DNA of 10,857 nt. Origin: an uncultured Lachnospiraceae bacterium. Lineage in GTDB: Bacteria; Bacillota; Clostridia; Lachnospirales; Lachnospiraceae. The position numbers and the translations under genes were made by a program. Where the stretch lies: assembly GCA_902782715.1 (NCBI GenBank), contig CACZOG010000047.1, forward strand, positions 1 through 10,857, in the 5' to 3' direction. The notes under the pieces were generated by a model. It saw only the letters and a program-made list of their open reading frames with translations, had not been told where the DNA came from and made no database searches. Position 1 is the stretch's first letter; every line of letters starts with the position of its first letter. Positions 1 through 6,825 of this stretch are shown here, in pieces.

Positions 1-582
1 GATAAAGAAGCAACCTTCAAACTTGACGAAGATATCGATGCCAGCTCCATCATTCTTATAAACAAAGATACTTATGCCGTATTAGAATACGGACAAAAAC
101 TTAAGTTTTATAAGACCGGTGATCCTAAGCCCTGCCTTGAATCCGCAATATCACTTTCAATCGAAGACAGCATAGTGAAATGTGAATATGATGATATCCT
201 CTGCGTATCTTACAAAAACTGCAGTTTCGAAGTTTACTCGGCCGATGATTCGGTAAAACTTTTGAAATCGTTTTATAAAATGGATAATCAATTCCTAAAC
301 GACAGCTCAATGGTCTACTATCCCGGCAAAGATATCTATGTGCTTTCAGACGCAAGCGTCTATAATTCTACTTATGTTTTTGATTCCGAATGTAATCTGA
401 TAGCCCATATCCCGGTGGCAGTATTCTTCTTTGAAGATAAAAGCCTTTTCGTTTACCGCGGATCTATATATGATTATTCTTCGCCTTTCTATTCATACGA
501 AGAACTGATAAAAATGGCTGACGAAGCTCTCGGAGATTATCATCCCTCACAGAGGATCGCAGCCCAGTTTAATATAAAATAA
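1..582 (+). CDS. C-terminal part of a beta-propeller-like protein of unknown function (5' truncated by window edge)
   Basis: The frame is open from base 1 to a TAA at 580-582, giving 193 residues, so the gene starts upstream of the window. A GTG at 175 is an internal Val codon with no ribosome binding site, not a start. The sequence has no hydrophobic segment. It shows a loose periodicity of about 40 residues, in which a short beta-prone stretch with Tyr/Phe is followed by an acidic turn (around KLKFYKTGDP, CSFEVYSADD, STYVFDSECN and LFVYRGSIYDY). This resembles blades of a degenerate WD40/PQQ-type propeller. The last 25 residues (EELIKMADEALGDYHPSQR) look like a helical tail, a pattern I associate with C-termini of large propeller proteins in clostridia. 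The function is not recognisable: it could be a signalling, scaffold or NTPase-linked propeller, and the N-terminal domain that would decide this lies outside. It is convergent with the minus-strand block and ends 18 bases from it. Confidence 0.75.
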   Translation, partial: DKEATFKLDEDIDASSIILINKDTYAVLEYGQKLKFYKTGDPKPCLESAISLSIEDSIVKCEYDDILCVSYKNCSFEVYSADDSVKLLKSFYKMDNQFLNDSSMVYYPGKDIYVLSDASVYNSTYVFDSECNLIAHIPVAVFFFEDKSLFVYRGSIYDYSSPFYSYEELIKMADEALGDYHPSQRIAAQFNIK

Positions 583-600
583 TATTTTTATTGGGATTAA
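583..600. other. 18-base convergent intergenic gap
   Basis: This AT-rich gap separates the stops of the plus-strand propeller-like gene and the minus-strand DUF6044 gene. A weak imperfect stem can be drawn from CCCAGT (563-568) to ATTGGG (590-595) around an AT-only interior. It has one G-T pair and no clean U tract, so a shared terminator is possible but not convincing. Confidence 0.4.
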
Positions 601-2403
601 TCAAAGAATTTCATAGACATACAATTCATACCAGCAGCCTTCACTCGAAACGGGAGTTTCGTTAAGAAGTCTTAAGTTGTAAGAATCGTAATCGACAATG
701 GGCGATGCACTGATCACATAGTCAGCGCCCATTTCTTTTGCCTTTTCGAAATCAAGATCAAGATCTTCAAAAGAAATATTATAGAATGATGCATTAATGC
801 CGGTTTTGTAAGCCGACATATATATGTAGCATCTGTTGCCCCAGTTGTCGAAATAATCGGTATAATACTCACTCTTGGCAAGTTCGCCTGCCATTATTTC
901 CCTGAACTCATGTTTGTAATTCACGTCATAATTGTTCGAATAAGCATCCAGACAATGGAATCCGTTATATGCGGCCGATGCGGGAAGAAGCCCTAAACTT
1001 ATGACATTGTAATCTTCCCTGTCTCTTCCGATCGTTCTTTCGACTTCATCAAAAAGTTCTTCGGAATAAAACTGTCCGAATGAGATCTGTTTGTATCCGC
1101 TTCCCTTTATAAGTCTCATCAAAGAGGTCTTGCTGTCGCTTTTAAATCCCGCGATCGCAAATACCAAAAGACATACGGCAGCCGACACTCCCGCAACAAT
1201 GTATTTAAATACTTTTTTATCAATAGTCTTAACGCTCTCTGTAAGTACATTTATGCTCTCAGCCAGAAGAGCCATAAACGCAACAGGCAAAAGCCACGAA
1301 AATCTCTCAAACGTGAAATCGTGAATCATTCCCGTTTTGGAGTTTCTTAAAGCAACAACGGGGGATGAATTGTAGAAGAATATAAAAGCCATTACAGCGC
1401 CTATAAATAGAACAATACAGATCGTTTTCTTATAAACATCCGCAGGTTTCGTCTCTTCGCCTGTTTTATTTCTTTCCCCTTTTTCAGTGCTTTCTTTCTT
1501 TGATGAAGAGGATTTTACCGATAAAAGAATAATGCTTACAATGACCGCCAAAATGGCAAAGGGAATAATAACCTTCTGACAGCATGAAGTATACTGATCG
1601 CTTCCGAAAAGATATCTTTCAATAATATCGGGAATGGTTCTTTTCTGTACGATTATCTCCGATTTGTGGGACACGAAATTGCTTCCGACACCAATTAACT
1701 GTTTTATCAGAGGAAGATTTGTACAAGCATAAGTGACAACCATTAAGGCATCTGCGATAAACACCTTTAATGAACCGCGTTTCGATTTAAAAAACGTGAT
1801 CACACCTGCTATGAATGTAACGATGATCACCGCAAATCCGACCAGTGCAAGCGAGGATGTCAGCGAATAAAGAACAACGAACACATACGCAAGAATGGTC
1901 CTGACATTGTTTTTTTCTTCTTTAATAAGCCATATGAGCGCACACCAGACAAATCCCTGTCCGAGTATGCAAAGACCGTATACGGGATAAAAAGGCATCA
2001 TCATAAATGCCATTCCCACGGCAAAACCTATCGCACTCTTTCCGGTGAGTTCTTTAGTAAAAAGATACATTGAAAGAAATCCCGAAAGCCTTACCGCAAG
2101 CGTCATTATCATAAAAGAAACAAAAGGAGAAAACACCTTAAAAAGAAGTATGAAAAGCGGTGCGGGAGAAGTCATTCCTGCAGAAGGGATCCCATTCATA
2201 AGTTCCGGATAATAATCCAAACCGTCAAAAAGGTGCTTGGCATTAAGAATATATGTGATCATTTCACCATCGAGCTGGTCGCTGTAGGTGATTATCGATT
2301 TTTCGCCGAGTATAAAGAAAGGAAGCATGCTTAAAACACAGAGCACACATCCTGCAACGATAAATGCCATATTAAGTTTTTTATCGTTTTTTTCTTTATT
2401 CAT
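601..2403 (-). CDS. DUF6044 (YkoS-like) polytopic membrane protein, probable GT-C-type glycosyltransferase
   Basis: This is a 600-residue integral membrane protein. A first helix at about 12-32 is followed by an external acidic motif (SDQLDGE, 41-47) and a Pro-rich MTSPAPLF stretch (77-84). About ten more helices run to about residue 419, and a soluble domain covers about 420-600, likely outside the cell. The N-terminal D-x-x-D-G-E loop, the FERFSW motif (365-370) and the tail motifs LPASAAYNGFHCLDAYSNNY (473-492) and YFDNWGNRCYIY (517-528) match what I remember of the DUF6044 family, which includes Bacillus subtilis YkoS. The family assignment is from memory; a transferase role is inferred from the GT-C-like topology. 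A charged Ser/Lys/Glu loop at about 297-325 lies between two helices. The ATG overlaps the stop of the upstream gene by 8 bases (ATGAATAA) and only a weak purine-rich stretch precedes it, so translation is probably coupled. It is the last gene of the unit. Confidence 0.75.
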   Translation of the reverse strand: MNKEKNDKKLNMAFIVAGCVLCVLSMLPFFILGEKSIITYSDQLDGEMITYILNAKHLFDGLDYYPELMNGIPSAGMTSPAPLFILLFKVFSPFVSFMIMTLAVRLSGFLSMYLFTKELTGKSAIGFAVGMAFMMMPFYPVYGLCILGQGFVWCALIWLIKEEKNNVRTILAYVFVVLYSLTSSLALVGFAVIIVTFIAGVITFFKSKRGSLKVFIADALMVVTYACTNLPLIKQLIGVGSNFVSHKSEIIVQKRTIPDIIERYLFGSDQYTSCCQKVIIPFAILAVIVSIILLSVKSSSSKKESTEKGERNKTGEETKPADVYKKTICIVLFIGAVMAFIFFYNSSPVVALRNSKTGMIHDFTFERFSWLLPVAFMALLAESINVLTESVKTIDKKVFKYIVAGVSAAVCLLVFAIAGFKSDSKTSLMRLIKGSGYKQISFGQFYSEELFDEVERTIGRDREDYNVISLGLLPASAAYNGFHCLDAYSNNYDVNYKHEFREIMAGELAKSEYYTDYFDNWGNRCYIYMSAYKTGINASFYNISFEDLDLDFEKAKEMGADYVISASPIVDYDSYNLRLLNETPVSSEGCWYELYVYEIL

Positions 2404-3976
2404 CCCAATCTTCTTTTCTCTTTCTTTTGTATTTCATTTTAAAGAGACTGCCGTAGCCCATTGCCGCATAGGGAAGGAGCATGCAGAAATACGGGAATAC
2501 ATATCTGCTGTTTGCTTCCCAGAACATATGAAAGATAAAACCGCCGATCACCGTAATTATTCCGAGATATATAAAAGCGTTATCCCTGAACTTCTTATCC
2601 TTTAATACGCCTATCATATTAAGTATGTCCCAGATAAATGCACCGATGTAAACCGCATTCTGTAAAAGATTGCAGACTGCAACATAAATGGGATAATACT
2701 TTCCGTCATAAAGTTCATTCATAAACTCGGAACGTCCTCCGAAATCTGCATAGGTTGCCTGACATGAAGCAAGTGTCGGATCGCTCCACTGTGTAAGAAA
2801 CTTATCCCTGTAAAATTCTATGAATGCTTTCGGATCATTCTTAAAATATTCTTTTCTTTCTTCTATTGCTTCATAAGCGATCTCATTGGTCAGATCCGTA
2901 TTCATTCCGGTATTTCTGTAGGTATCGAAATTAAAGCCGTTATACCATCCGGGTCCGCGGTTTCCTTCCTGCATTCCCATTGCAAGATATGAATACATTG
3001 TTACGCCGCTATTTATCTCATCTCCGGCTTTTTTCTCGATCAGTTTCTGTGTGACGGGAAGGATCGATAAGCTTAATGCAAGACAGAGTGCGATAAAGAT
3101 AAGATATATGTACTTCTTACCCGATTCAAGGAAAAGAAGAACTGCCGTTATCGCAACCGCAATGACGAATATCAGCGAATTCTTTCTTATGAAAACGGAA
3201 AGAGCAAGTAAAAGTGCGGATACGATCATATTAACGACTTTCATTCCCTTTCCTCTTACAAGTCTTGAAAAGAAATATGCCGAAACGGTGATCGCCGTAA
3301 GTGACGGGATCTCTCCGTAGATAAAAGACGAATACATCGCAAAAGGCAGGTTGATCATCGAAAGATAAAGGAATGCAGCACATATTTTGTCATTCCATTT
3401 AATCTCTTTAAGCGTCTTATATGCAAAGTAGATCGTTACAGCATTTAAGATACAGTAAAATCCTTTAATAAAATGATGCGGCGAAAGTTCAAACGGGATC
3501 ATGGAGATCATCTTTACAAGCAATGCCAGAAAAGTCGTCAGGCCGACCTGCTGCGGATAGTAGGATAAATATGAATCCGTTGAATTGACGAAACTCAGAT
3601 CTCCCTCAGCTAACTGAGTCGCCATTTTAAACACCGTAAGTGCATCGGCTCCGGGTGCGGAGCGTGCAAAAAGGATCATGATGATCCCGTATGCCATATG
3701 TAATCCGAGCGTAAAGCCGAGAAGGTATTTTAACCTTTCCTCGTCGGCGCCTTTTACGATGAAAAAACCTATCAGTAAAAAGGCTGCAAGAAACACGAGC
3801 GACTGTATGAATCTCTCGCCTTCTATAAGCATTCTCTGCTCGATCATATTGTTGGCATAAGATGTTTTAAGTATTGCCGAAAGACATAGTATAAATGTCA
3901 GAAGAAGCGCGATCGATGCCAGAATGATTTCAAGCGCATATTTGATTTTCTTAAGAACTTCCTCGTATTTTTTCAT
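2396..3976 (-). CDS. GT39/PMT-like polytopic membrane glycosyltransferase
   Basis: This is a 526-residue membrane protein with about 11-12 hydrophobic helices. An early external loop after the third helix carries acidic residues and a Tyr-Tyr-Pro-Gln motif (D111, D134, YYPQQVG at 139-145). Further family-like motifs are FIYGEIPSL (218-226), with IRKNSLIF (263-270) in the next helix. A soluble segment at about 309-430 is probably extracytoplasmic. Near the C-terminus FWEANSRYVFPYF (485-497) is a signature I associate with firmicute GT-C proteins annotated as glycosyltransferase family 39 or mannosyltransferase-like. Such enzymes move a sugar from a polyprenyl-phosphate carrier to an acceptor outside the membrane; the donor and acceptor here cannot be read from sequence. 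The ATG follows a modest GGA seven bases upstream. The gene sits 19 bases after the DUF6020-type gene and overlaps the DUF6044 gene by 8 bases, so the three should be co-translated. An alternative is a flippase or polymerase-like surface-polysaccharide protein. Confidence 0.7.
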   Translation of the reverse strand: MKKYEEVLKKIKYALEIILASIALLLTFILCLSAILKTSYANNMIEQRMLIEGERFIQSLVFLAAFLLIGFFIVKGADEERLKYLLGFTLGLHMAYGIIMILFARSAPGADALTVFKMATQLAEGDLSFVNSTDSYLSYYPQQVGLTTFLALLVKMISMIPFELSPHHFIKGFYCILNAVTIYFAYKTLKEIKWNDKICAAFLYLSMINLPFAMYSSFIYGEIPSLTAITVSAYFFSRLVRGKGMKVVNMIVSALLLALSVFIRKNSLIFVIAVAITAVLLFLESGKKYIYLIFIALCLALSLSILPVTQKLIEKKAGDEINSGVTMYSYLAMGMQEGNRGPGWYNGFNFDTYRNTGMNTDLTNEIAYEAIEERKEYFKNDPKAFIEFYRDKFLTQWSDPTLASCQATYADFGGRSEFMNELYDGKYYPIYVAVCNLLQNAVYIGAFIWDILNMIGVLKDKKFRDNAFIYLGIITVIGGFIFHMFWEANSRYVFPYFCMLLPYAAMGYGSLFKMKYKRKRKEDWDE

Positions 3977-3995
3977 GAATTAATCCAATCGGTGA

Positions 3996-5696
3996 TTATT
4001 CGGTCTTCTCTTTATTAAAAAGCACCGTAAAAGGCACTAAGATCATCACGGGATAAACATATCTTAACTGAACACAGGGTCCGAAAAGCATGGTCAGATA
4101 ATAACCGGCCGTGAGCGATATCGCAAATGCAAAACGCATATTCTTCTTTTTAAAAGCATAGATCATGGCGAATACGTATATCCACAGATAAATGCCGGGC
4201 ATAAATATATATTTCAAAAAAGGTATCTTAAGATAAGCATTGGTGTTCGCAAATTTCTCAAGAAGGTTAAAGAGTCCGGTCAGTTTGGAATCCTGCGTGA
4301 ATCCCTTTTCAAAAAGAGATTCGTTCCATCTCGTCTGAACATATCCCAGACCGTTGATACCCTCGATCTCATTTATATGAGCATGCGTCTCATCCGTAAA
4401 ATCTATGAATCCCGCATTGGTTGCAAGGAACGCGTTGATATAGTCTCCCGGATATCTGACGAAAAGCTTAAGATACGTCTTTATAAAATCCTTTGTTCTG
4501 TTCGTAACAACCCAGGTGTTGGTGCATCTTTTTACGGGGTCCGATATATCGCTTCTGTAAAGGAGCGCTCCGTCATAAAGAATAAAATCATTGATAAGAT
4601 TTTTCGAAGCATCATCCAGTGTATTGTCATCCCCGGGAACGATCCCCGAACCTGAATGATACACATATGTTCTTGCAAACTGCTGGATCGGAACGCTTAA
4701 CATCTCCCTTTTGTCACCCTGTACGGCATTAAGGCTTTTTGATGCAACGGTAAGTAAAACAAAAGCAGCAAGCATCGATGCAAACGTAACTCCAAGCGTT
4801 ATCAGATAGTTCTTGCGAAGCGTTTTGGCCTCTTCATCTTTATTCTTTGATACAGCGTTTACAATGACTGTAAATAAGCATATAACGATGGCAAAAGCCA
4901 TGGCATATTTTCCGTTATTTCTGTAAACGACGCATCCGAGTGAGGATATCGCAAGGATCATTATATCAAAGATTTTGTTTAAGCCGATCTTTTCTTTCCT
5001 TAAAAGCTCGGATGACGAAAGAATGAGCAAAAGATAATATGCCGAAAAAGGAACGTCTTTGGTTACGCTTACAGCCATAAAAGCATTAAAAGGGAAAAGT
5101 GCGAGAATTATAAGAACGATGATCGAGATGAGCTTCTTTCCTCTCTTGTATAAAAGAAAAATACCGTATGAGAAAACGAATATAAGAAGCAGACTCTGGG
5201 CGGCAACGCATACCGCTATGCCCGCATTGGGATTTCCGAATATCTTTTCTCCCGCAAGGATCGTGAATTTGATCAAAAGAGTATGGATGAGCGGATGATG
5301 CTCGTTATAAGCCCCCGTGAATATCTGATCTATCTGAATGTATGAATCGTATGCAAGGATTCCCGGGAAATATGCGAGAAAATACGGAAGATATGCAAGA
5401 ATAAGAACCGCAAGGGAGATAAAAAACATCCAGACTGCTTTTTTATACTCAGGTTTTGAATCAGGAATCGTTACATGTGACGTAAAAAATCTGACGATCT
5501 CGTTAATACCGAATCCTATAAGAATTCCGAATACCAAAGAAAGGATCAGGAGTTTTGCGGCAAAGGCAAAATTCCATACGATATTACCGTTAACGGCAAG
5601 CGTTTTCACGCTCGCCGTTAATAATACAAATATCACTGAAGTGATACAGATTGGCACACTGTCTATTATTCTGTTCGCCTGTTTCTTATCGTCCAA
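3996..5696 (-). CDS. DUF6020-type polytopic membrane protein, GT-C-like
   Basis: This is a 566-residue membrane protein with about 11-13 hydrophobic segments. The most telling region is YFPGILAYDSYIQIDQ (109-124), followed by NEHHP (131-135), in a loop after the helix at 88-108. An acidic residue with a nearby HxP/HHP motif is the usual layout of a GT-C active-site loop. Other family-like motifs are SVTKDVPF (210-217), YRNNGKYA (258-265), LSVPIQQFARTY (333-344) and LRYVYP (544-549). These agree with my memory of DUF6020 in Gram-positive bacteria. The large polar part at about 319-490 is likely extracytoplasmic. The start is a TTG: there is no in-frame ATG before an upstream stop, and a good CGGAG lies eight bases before the TTG. 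The gene follows the Tim44-like gene by 18 bases. The biochemical function of this family is not established to my knowledge; sugar transfer to a surface polymer is an inference. Confidence 0.75.
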   Translation of the reverse strand: MDDKKQANRIIDSVPICITSVIFVLLTASVKTLAVNGNIVWNFAFAAKLLILSLVFGILIGFGINEIVRFFTSHVTIPDSKPEYKKAVWMFFISLAVLILAYLPYFLAYFPGILAYDSYIQIDQIFTGAYNEHHPLIHTLLIKFTILAGEKIFGNPNAGIAVCVAAQSLLLIFVFSYGIFLLYKRGKKLISIIVLIILALFPFNAFMAVSVTKDVPFSAYYLLLILSSSELLRKEKIGLNKIFDIMILAISSLGCVVYRNNGKYAMAFAIVICLFTVIVNAVSKNKDEEAKTLRKNYLITLGVTFASMLAAFVLLTVASKSLNAVQGDKREMLSVPIQQFARTYVYHSGSGIVPGDDNTLDDASKNLINDFILYDGALLYRSDISDPVKRCTNTWVVTNRTKDFIKTYLKLFVRYPGDYINAFLATNAGFIDFTDETHAHINEIEGINGLGYVQTRWNESLFEKGFTQDSKLTGLFNLLEKFANTNAYLKIPFLKYIFMPGIYLWIYVFAMIYAFKKKNMRFAFAISLTAGYYLTMLFGPCVQLRYVYPVMILVPFTVLFNKEKTE

Positions 5697-5709
5697 CCTT
5701 AATTCTCCG
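5697..5709 (-). promoter_or_regulatory. Ribosome binding site that sets the TTG start of the DUF6020-type gene
   Basis: On the minus strand CGGAG (bases 5709-5705) is followed by eight bases and then TTG GAC GAT. The in-frame codons upstream reach a TAA within seven codons with no ATG or GTG, so TTG is the best start. The nearby ATG at 5712-5710 is in another frame and opens only eight codons. Confidence 0.65.
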
Positions 5710-5714
5710 CATGT

Positions 5715-6749
5715 TTACTGTTGAATTCCCTGATCGGGAGTGTTGTCTTTTACGGCATTGAAATCCGAAAGTACCCAGCCGTACTCTCCGCTCTTGACTA
5801 TGCTTCCGCAGTACGGACATTCGCCGAAGTGCATTGCATCCATGATACCGCCGCAGTTAGGACAGTTGAATGCTCTCTTGGCTGCACCTGCTTCGGGAGT
5901 CTTAACGGAAAGCGATCTCATAAATGTCATAAGGTAATGAAGTTCCCAGCGCGTACTCGTATCTCCGTAAAGTATCTCTCCGGTTGACTCTTTTACCTGA
6001 TAATCGATCATCTGTGATGACAGATATACTGTAGCATACTCATAATCTGCATCTTTTCTGTAGAATGTCATGTATGCTTCGTTAACCGTGATCCTGTCAA
6101 GATGAGGAACGATTCCGTCCTCGATCTTCTTATCAAGCTGCTTCTTGGTCCTGTCGTAAAGATTCGAATGAAGCACAGCCTGTACGCTTGTAAGATCTCT
6201 CTTGCACCATGCGTCCTGAATATCCATGTATACGTCTTTTACGTATGTGATGAAATCGGGCTCGGTGAAAAGTTCATCGTGTGCTTTTATGATATTTGCG
6301 ATCTCCACAGATCTGTTGGGCATTGATTTGGGTATCTTCGCCTGTCTTCTCTGAGGAGCGGGATTCTGATTGATATGCATATTGTTCGTTCCCTGGATCT
6401 TCGGAGCACTTCCTCCGCCTTTCTTCTTTGTGGCTTTAACGATTACAAATACTATGATGCCGATAATGGCCAGTACCGTACAGATGCACGGATGGCTGAA
6501 GAAAAGTTTAATAAGTATTTCCGCTACAAAAATAAACAAAGAGGAATCACCTGAACCGGAATCTCCCCAGTCCGACGATGAACCCCAGTCTGAGCCTCCC
6601 CAGTCCGAGCCTCCCCAGTCAGATGAACCGTAATCGTAGTCGTTATAATCTCCGAATGCTTTTGCCGTCGTAAACATTGTGCCCGTAAACAAAGCCAGTA
6701 TAAAAACGGTTAAAAGCATTAACAGTATTTTCTTGATTCTTTCTTTCAT
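5715..6749 (-). CDS. Tim44-like domain membrane protein with SDWGG repeats and C-terminal zinc ribbon
   Basis: This is a 344-residue protein. A signal-peptide-like or anchor helix at about 6-28 ends near TTAKA. It is followed by an acidic Asp/Tyr stretch and four SDWG repeats (43-62), then a hydrophobic region (about 71-105) that probably spans the membrane. After a basic linker (KATKKKGGG) comes an NTF2-like Tim44-type domain at about 145-285, recognisable from FITYVKDVYMDIQDAWCKRD, a helical stretch, and the strands of MTFYRKDADYEYATVYLSSQ. A zinc ribbon follows with Cys296, Cys299, Cys311 and Cys314 (CPNCGG and CPYCGS). Bacterial Tim44-like proteins are thought to be membrane-bound scaffold or protein-binding modules; the partner here is unknown. 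If the first helix is a cleaved signal, the Tim44 domain and ribbon face the cytoplasm after one span. The ATG follows AGAGG by seven bases. It is the first gene behind the promoter at 6797-6825 and leads a unit with three GT-C-like proteins. Confidence 0.8.
   Translation of the reverse strand: MKERIKKILLMLLTVFILALFTGTMFTTAKAFGDYNDYDYGSSDWGGSDWGGSDWGSSSDWGDSGSGDSSLFIFVAEILIKLFFSHPCICTVLAIIGIIVFVIVKATKKKGGGSAPKIQGTNNMHINQNPAPQRRQAKIPKSMPNRSVEIANIIKAHDELFTEPDFITYVKDVYMDIQDAWCKRDLTSVQAVLHSNLYDRTKKQLDKKIEDGIVPHLDRITVNEAYMTFYRKDADYEYATVYLSSQMIDYQVKESTGEILYGDTSTRWELHYLMTFMRSLSVKTPEAGAAKRAFNCPNCGGIMDAMHFGECPYCGSIVKSGEYGWVLSDFNAVKDNTPDQGIQQ
6564..6623 (-). repeat. In-gene 15-base repeat encoding Ser-Asp-Trp-Gly-Gly/Ser
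   Basis: Four tandem units encode SDWGG, SDWGG, SDWGS and a degenerate SSDWG in residues 43-62 of the Tim44-like protein. On the plus strand the core unit reads CAGTCCGAGCCTCCC with small changes. The reading frame is kept, so this is a low-complexity protein linker and not a non-coding repeat. Confidence 0.8.
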
Positions 6750-6756
6750 GCAAAAT

Positions 6757-6761
6757 CCTCT
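6757..6761 (-). promoter_or_regulatory. Ribosome binding site of the Tim44-like gene
   Basis: AGAGG on the minus strand lies seven bases before the ATG at 6749. This fits the chosen start, and the protein then begins with a Lys-rich n-region followed by a hydrophobic helix. Confidence 0.6.
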
Positions 6762-6796
6762 CAGCAGTCTTAATTCAGTAAAAACACATCTTTTTA

Positions 6797-6825
6797 ATTA
6801 TATGATTTTTACTCGTTTTTTTCAA
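6797..6825 (-). promoter_or_regulatory. Housekeeping (sigma-A type) promoter of the Tim44-like/GT-C unit
   Basis: On the minus strand TTGAAA (bases 6825-6820) is followed by exactly 17 bases and TATAAT (6802-6797), a near-consensus sigma-A promoter. Transcription should start near base 6790, leaving a leader of about 40 bases before the ATG at 6749. The -35 box and most of the spacer lie inside the last codons of the alpha-galactosidase gene. The downstream four genes can therefore be expressed independently of galactoside induction, with possible read-through from the upstream pair. I see no operator-like inverted repeat around it. Confidence 0.7.

Noticed and set aside
175..582. GTG at 175 as the start of a 135-residue protein
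   Set aside because: The frame is open from base 1 and the upstream residues continue the same kind of sequence. No ribosome binding site precedes the GTG, so it is an internal Val.
563..595. Stem between CCCAGT and ATTGGG as a bidirectional terminator of the convergent genes
   Set aside because: The stem is short, with one G-T pair and an AT-only interior that pairs poorly. No U tract follows on either strand.
5686..5712. Eight-codon ATG frame as a leader peptide
   Set aside because: It has no ribosome binding site of its own, no regulatory codon run and no adjacent attenuator hairpin.
5338..5724. 128-residue plus-strand open frame opposite the DUF6020-type gene
   Set aside because: It is a shadow of a clear membrane protein gene, rich in Arg and Ile as typical for the reverse complement, and has no family features.
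6564..6623. 15-base repeats as a possible CRISPR or regulatory repeat array
   Set aside because: The units abut without spacers, keep frame and encode SDWGG, so they are a protein repeat.
6779..6796. TAAAAA/TTTTTA inverted repeat after the alpha-galactosidase gene
   Set aside because: It has only A-T pairs with a six-base loop, so it is too weak for a terminator. It also lies at the predicted transcription start of the next unit.
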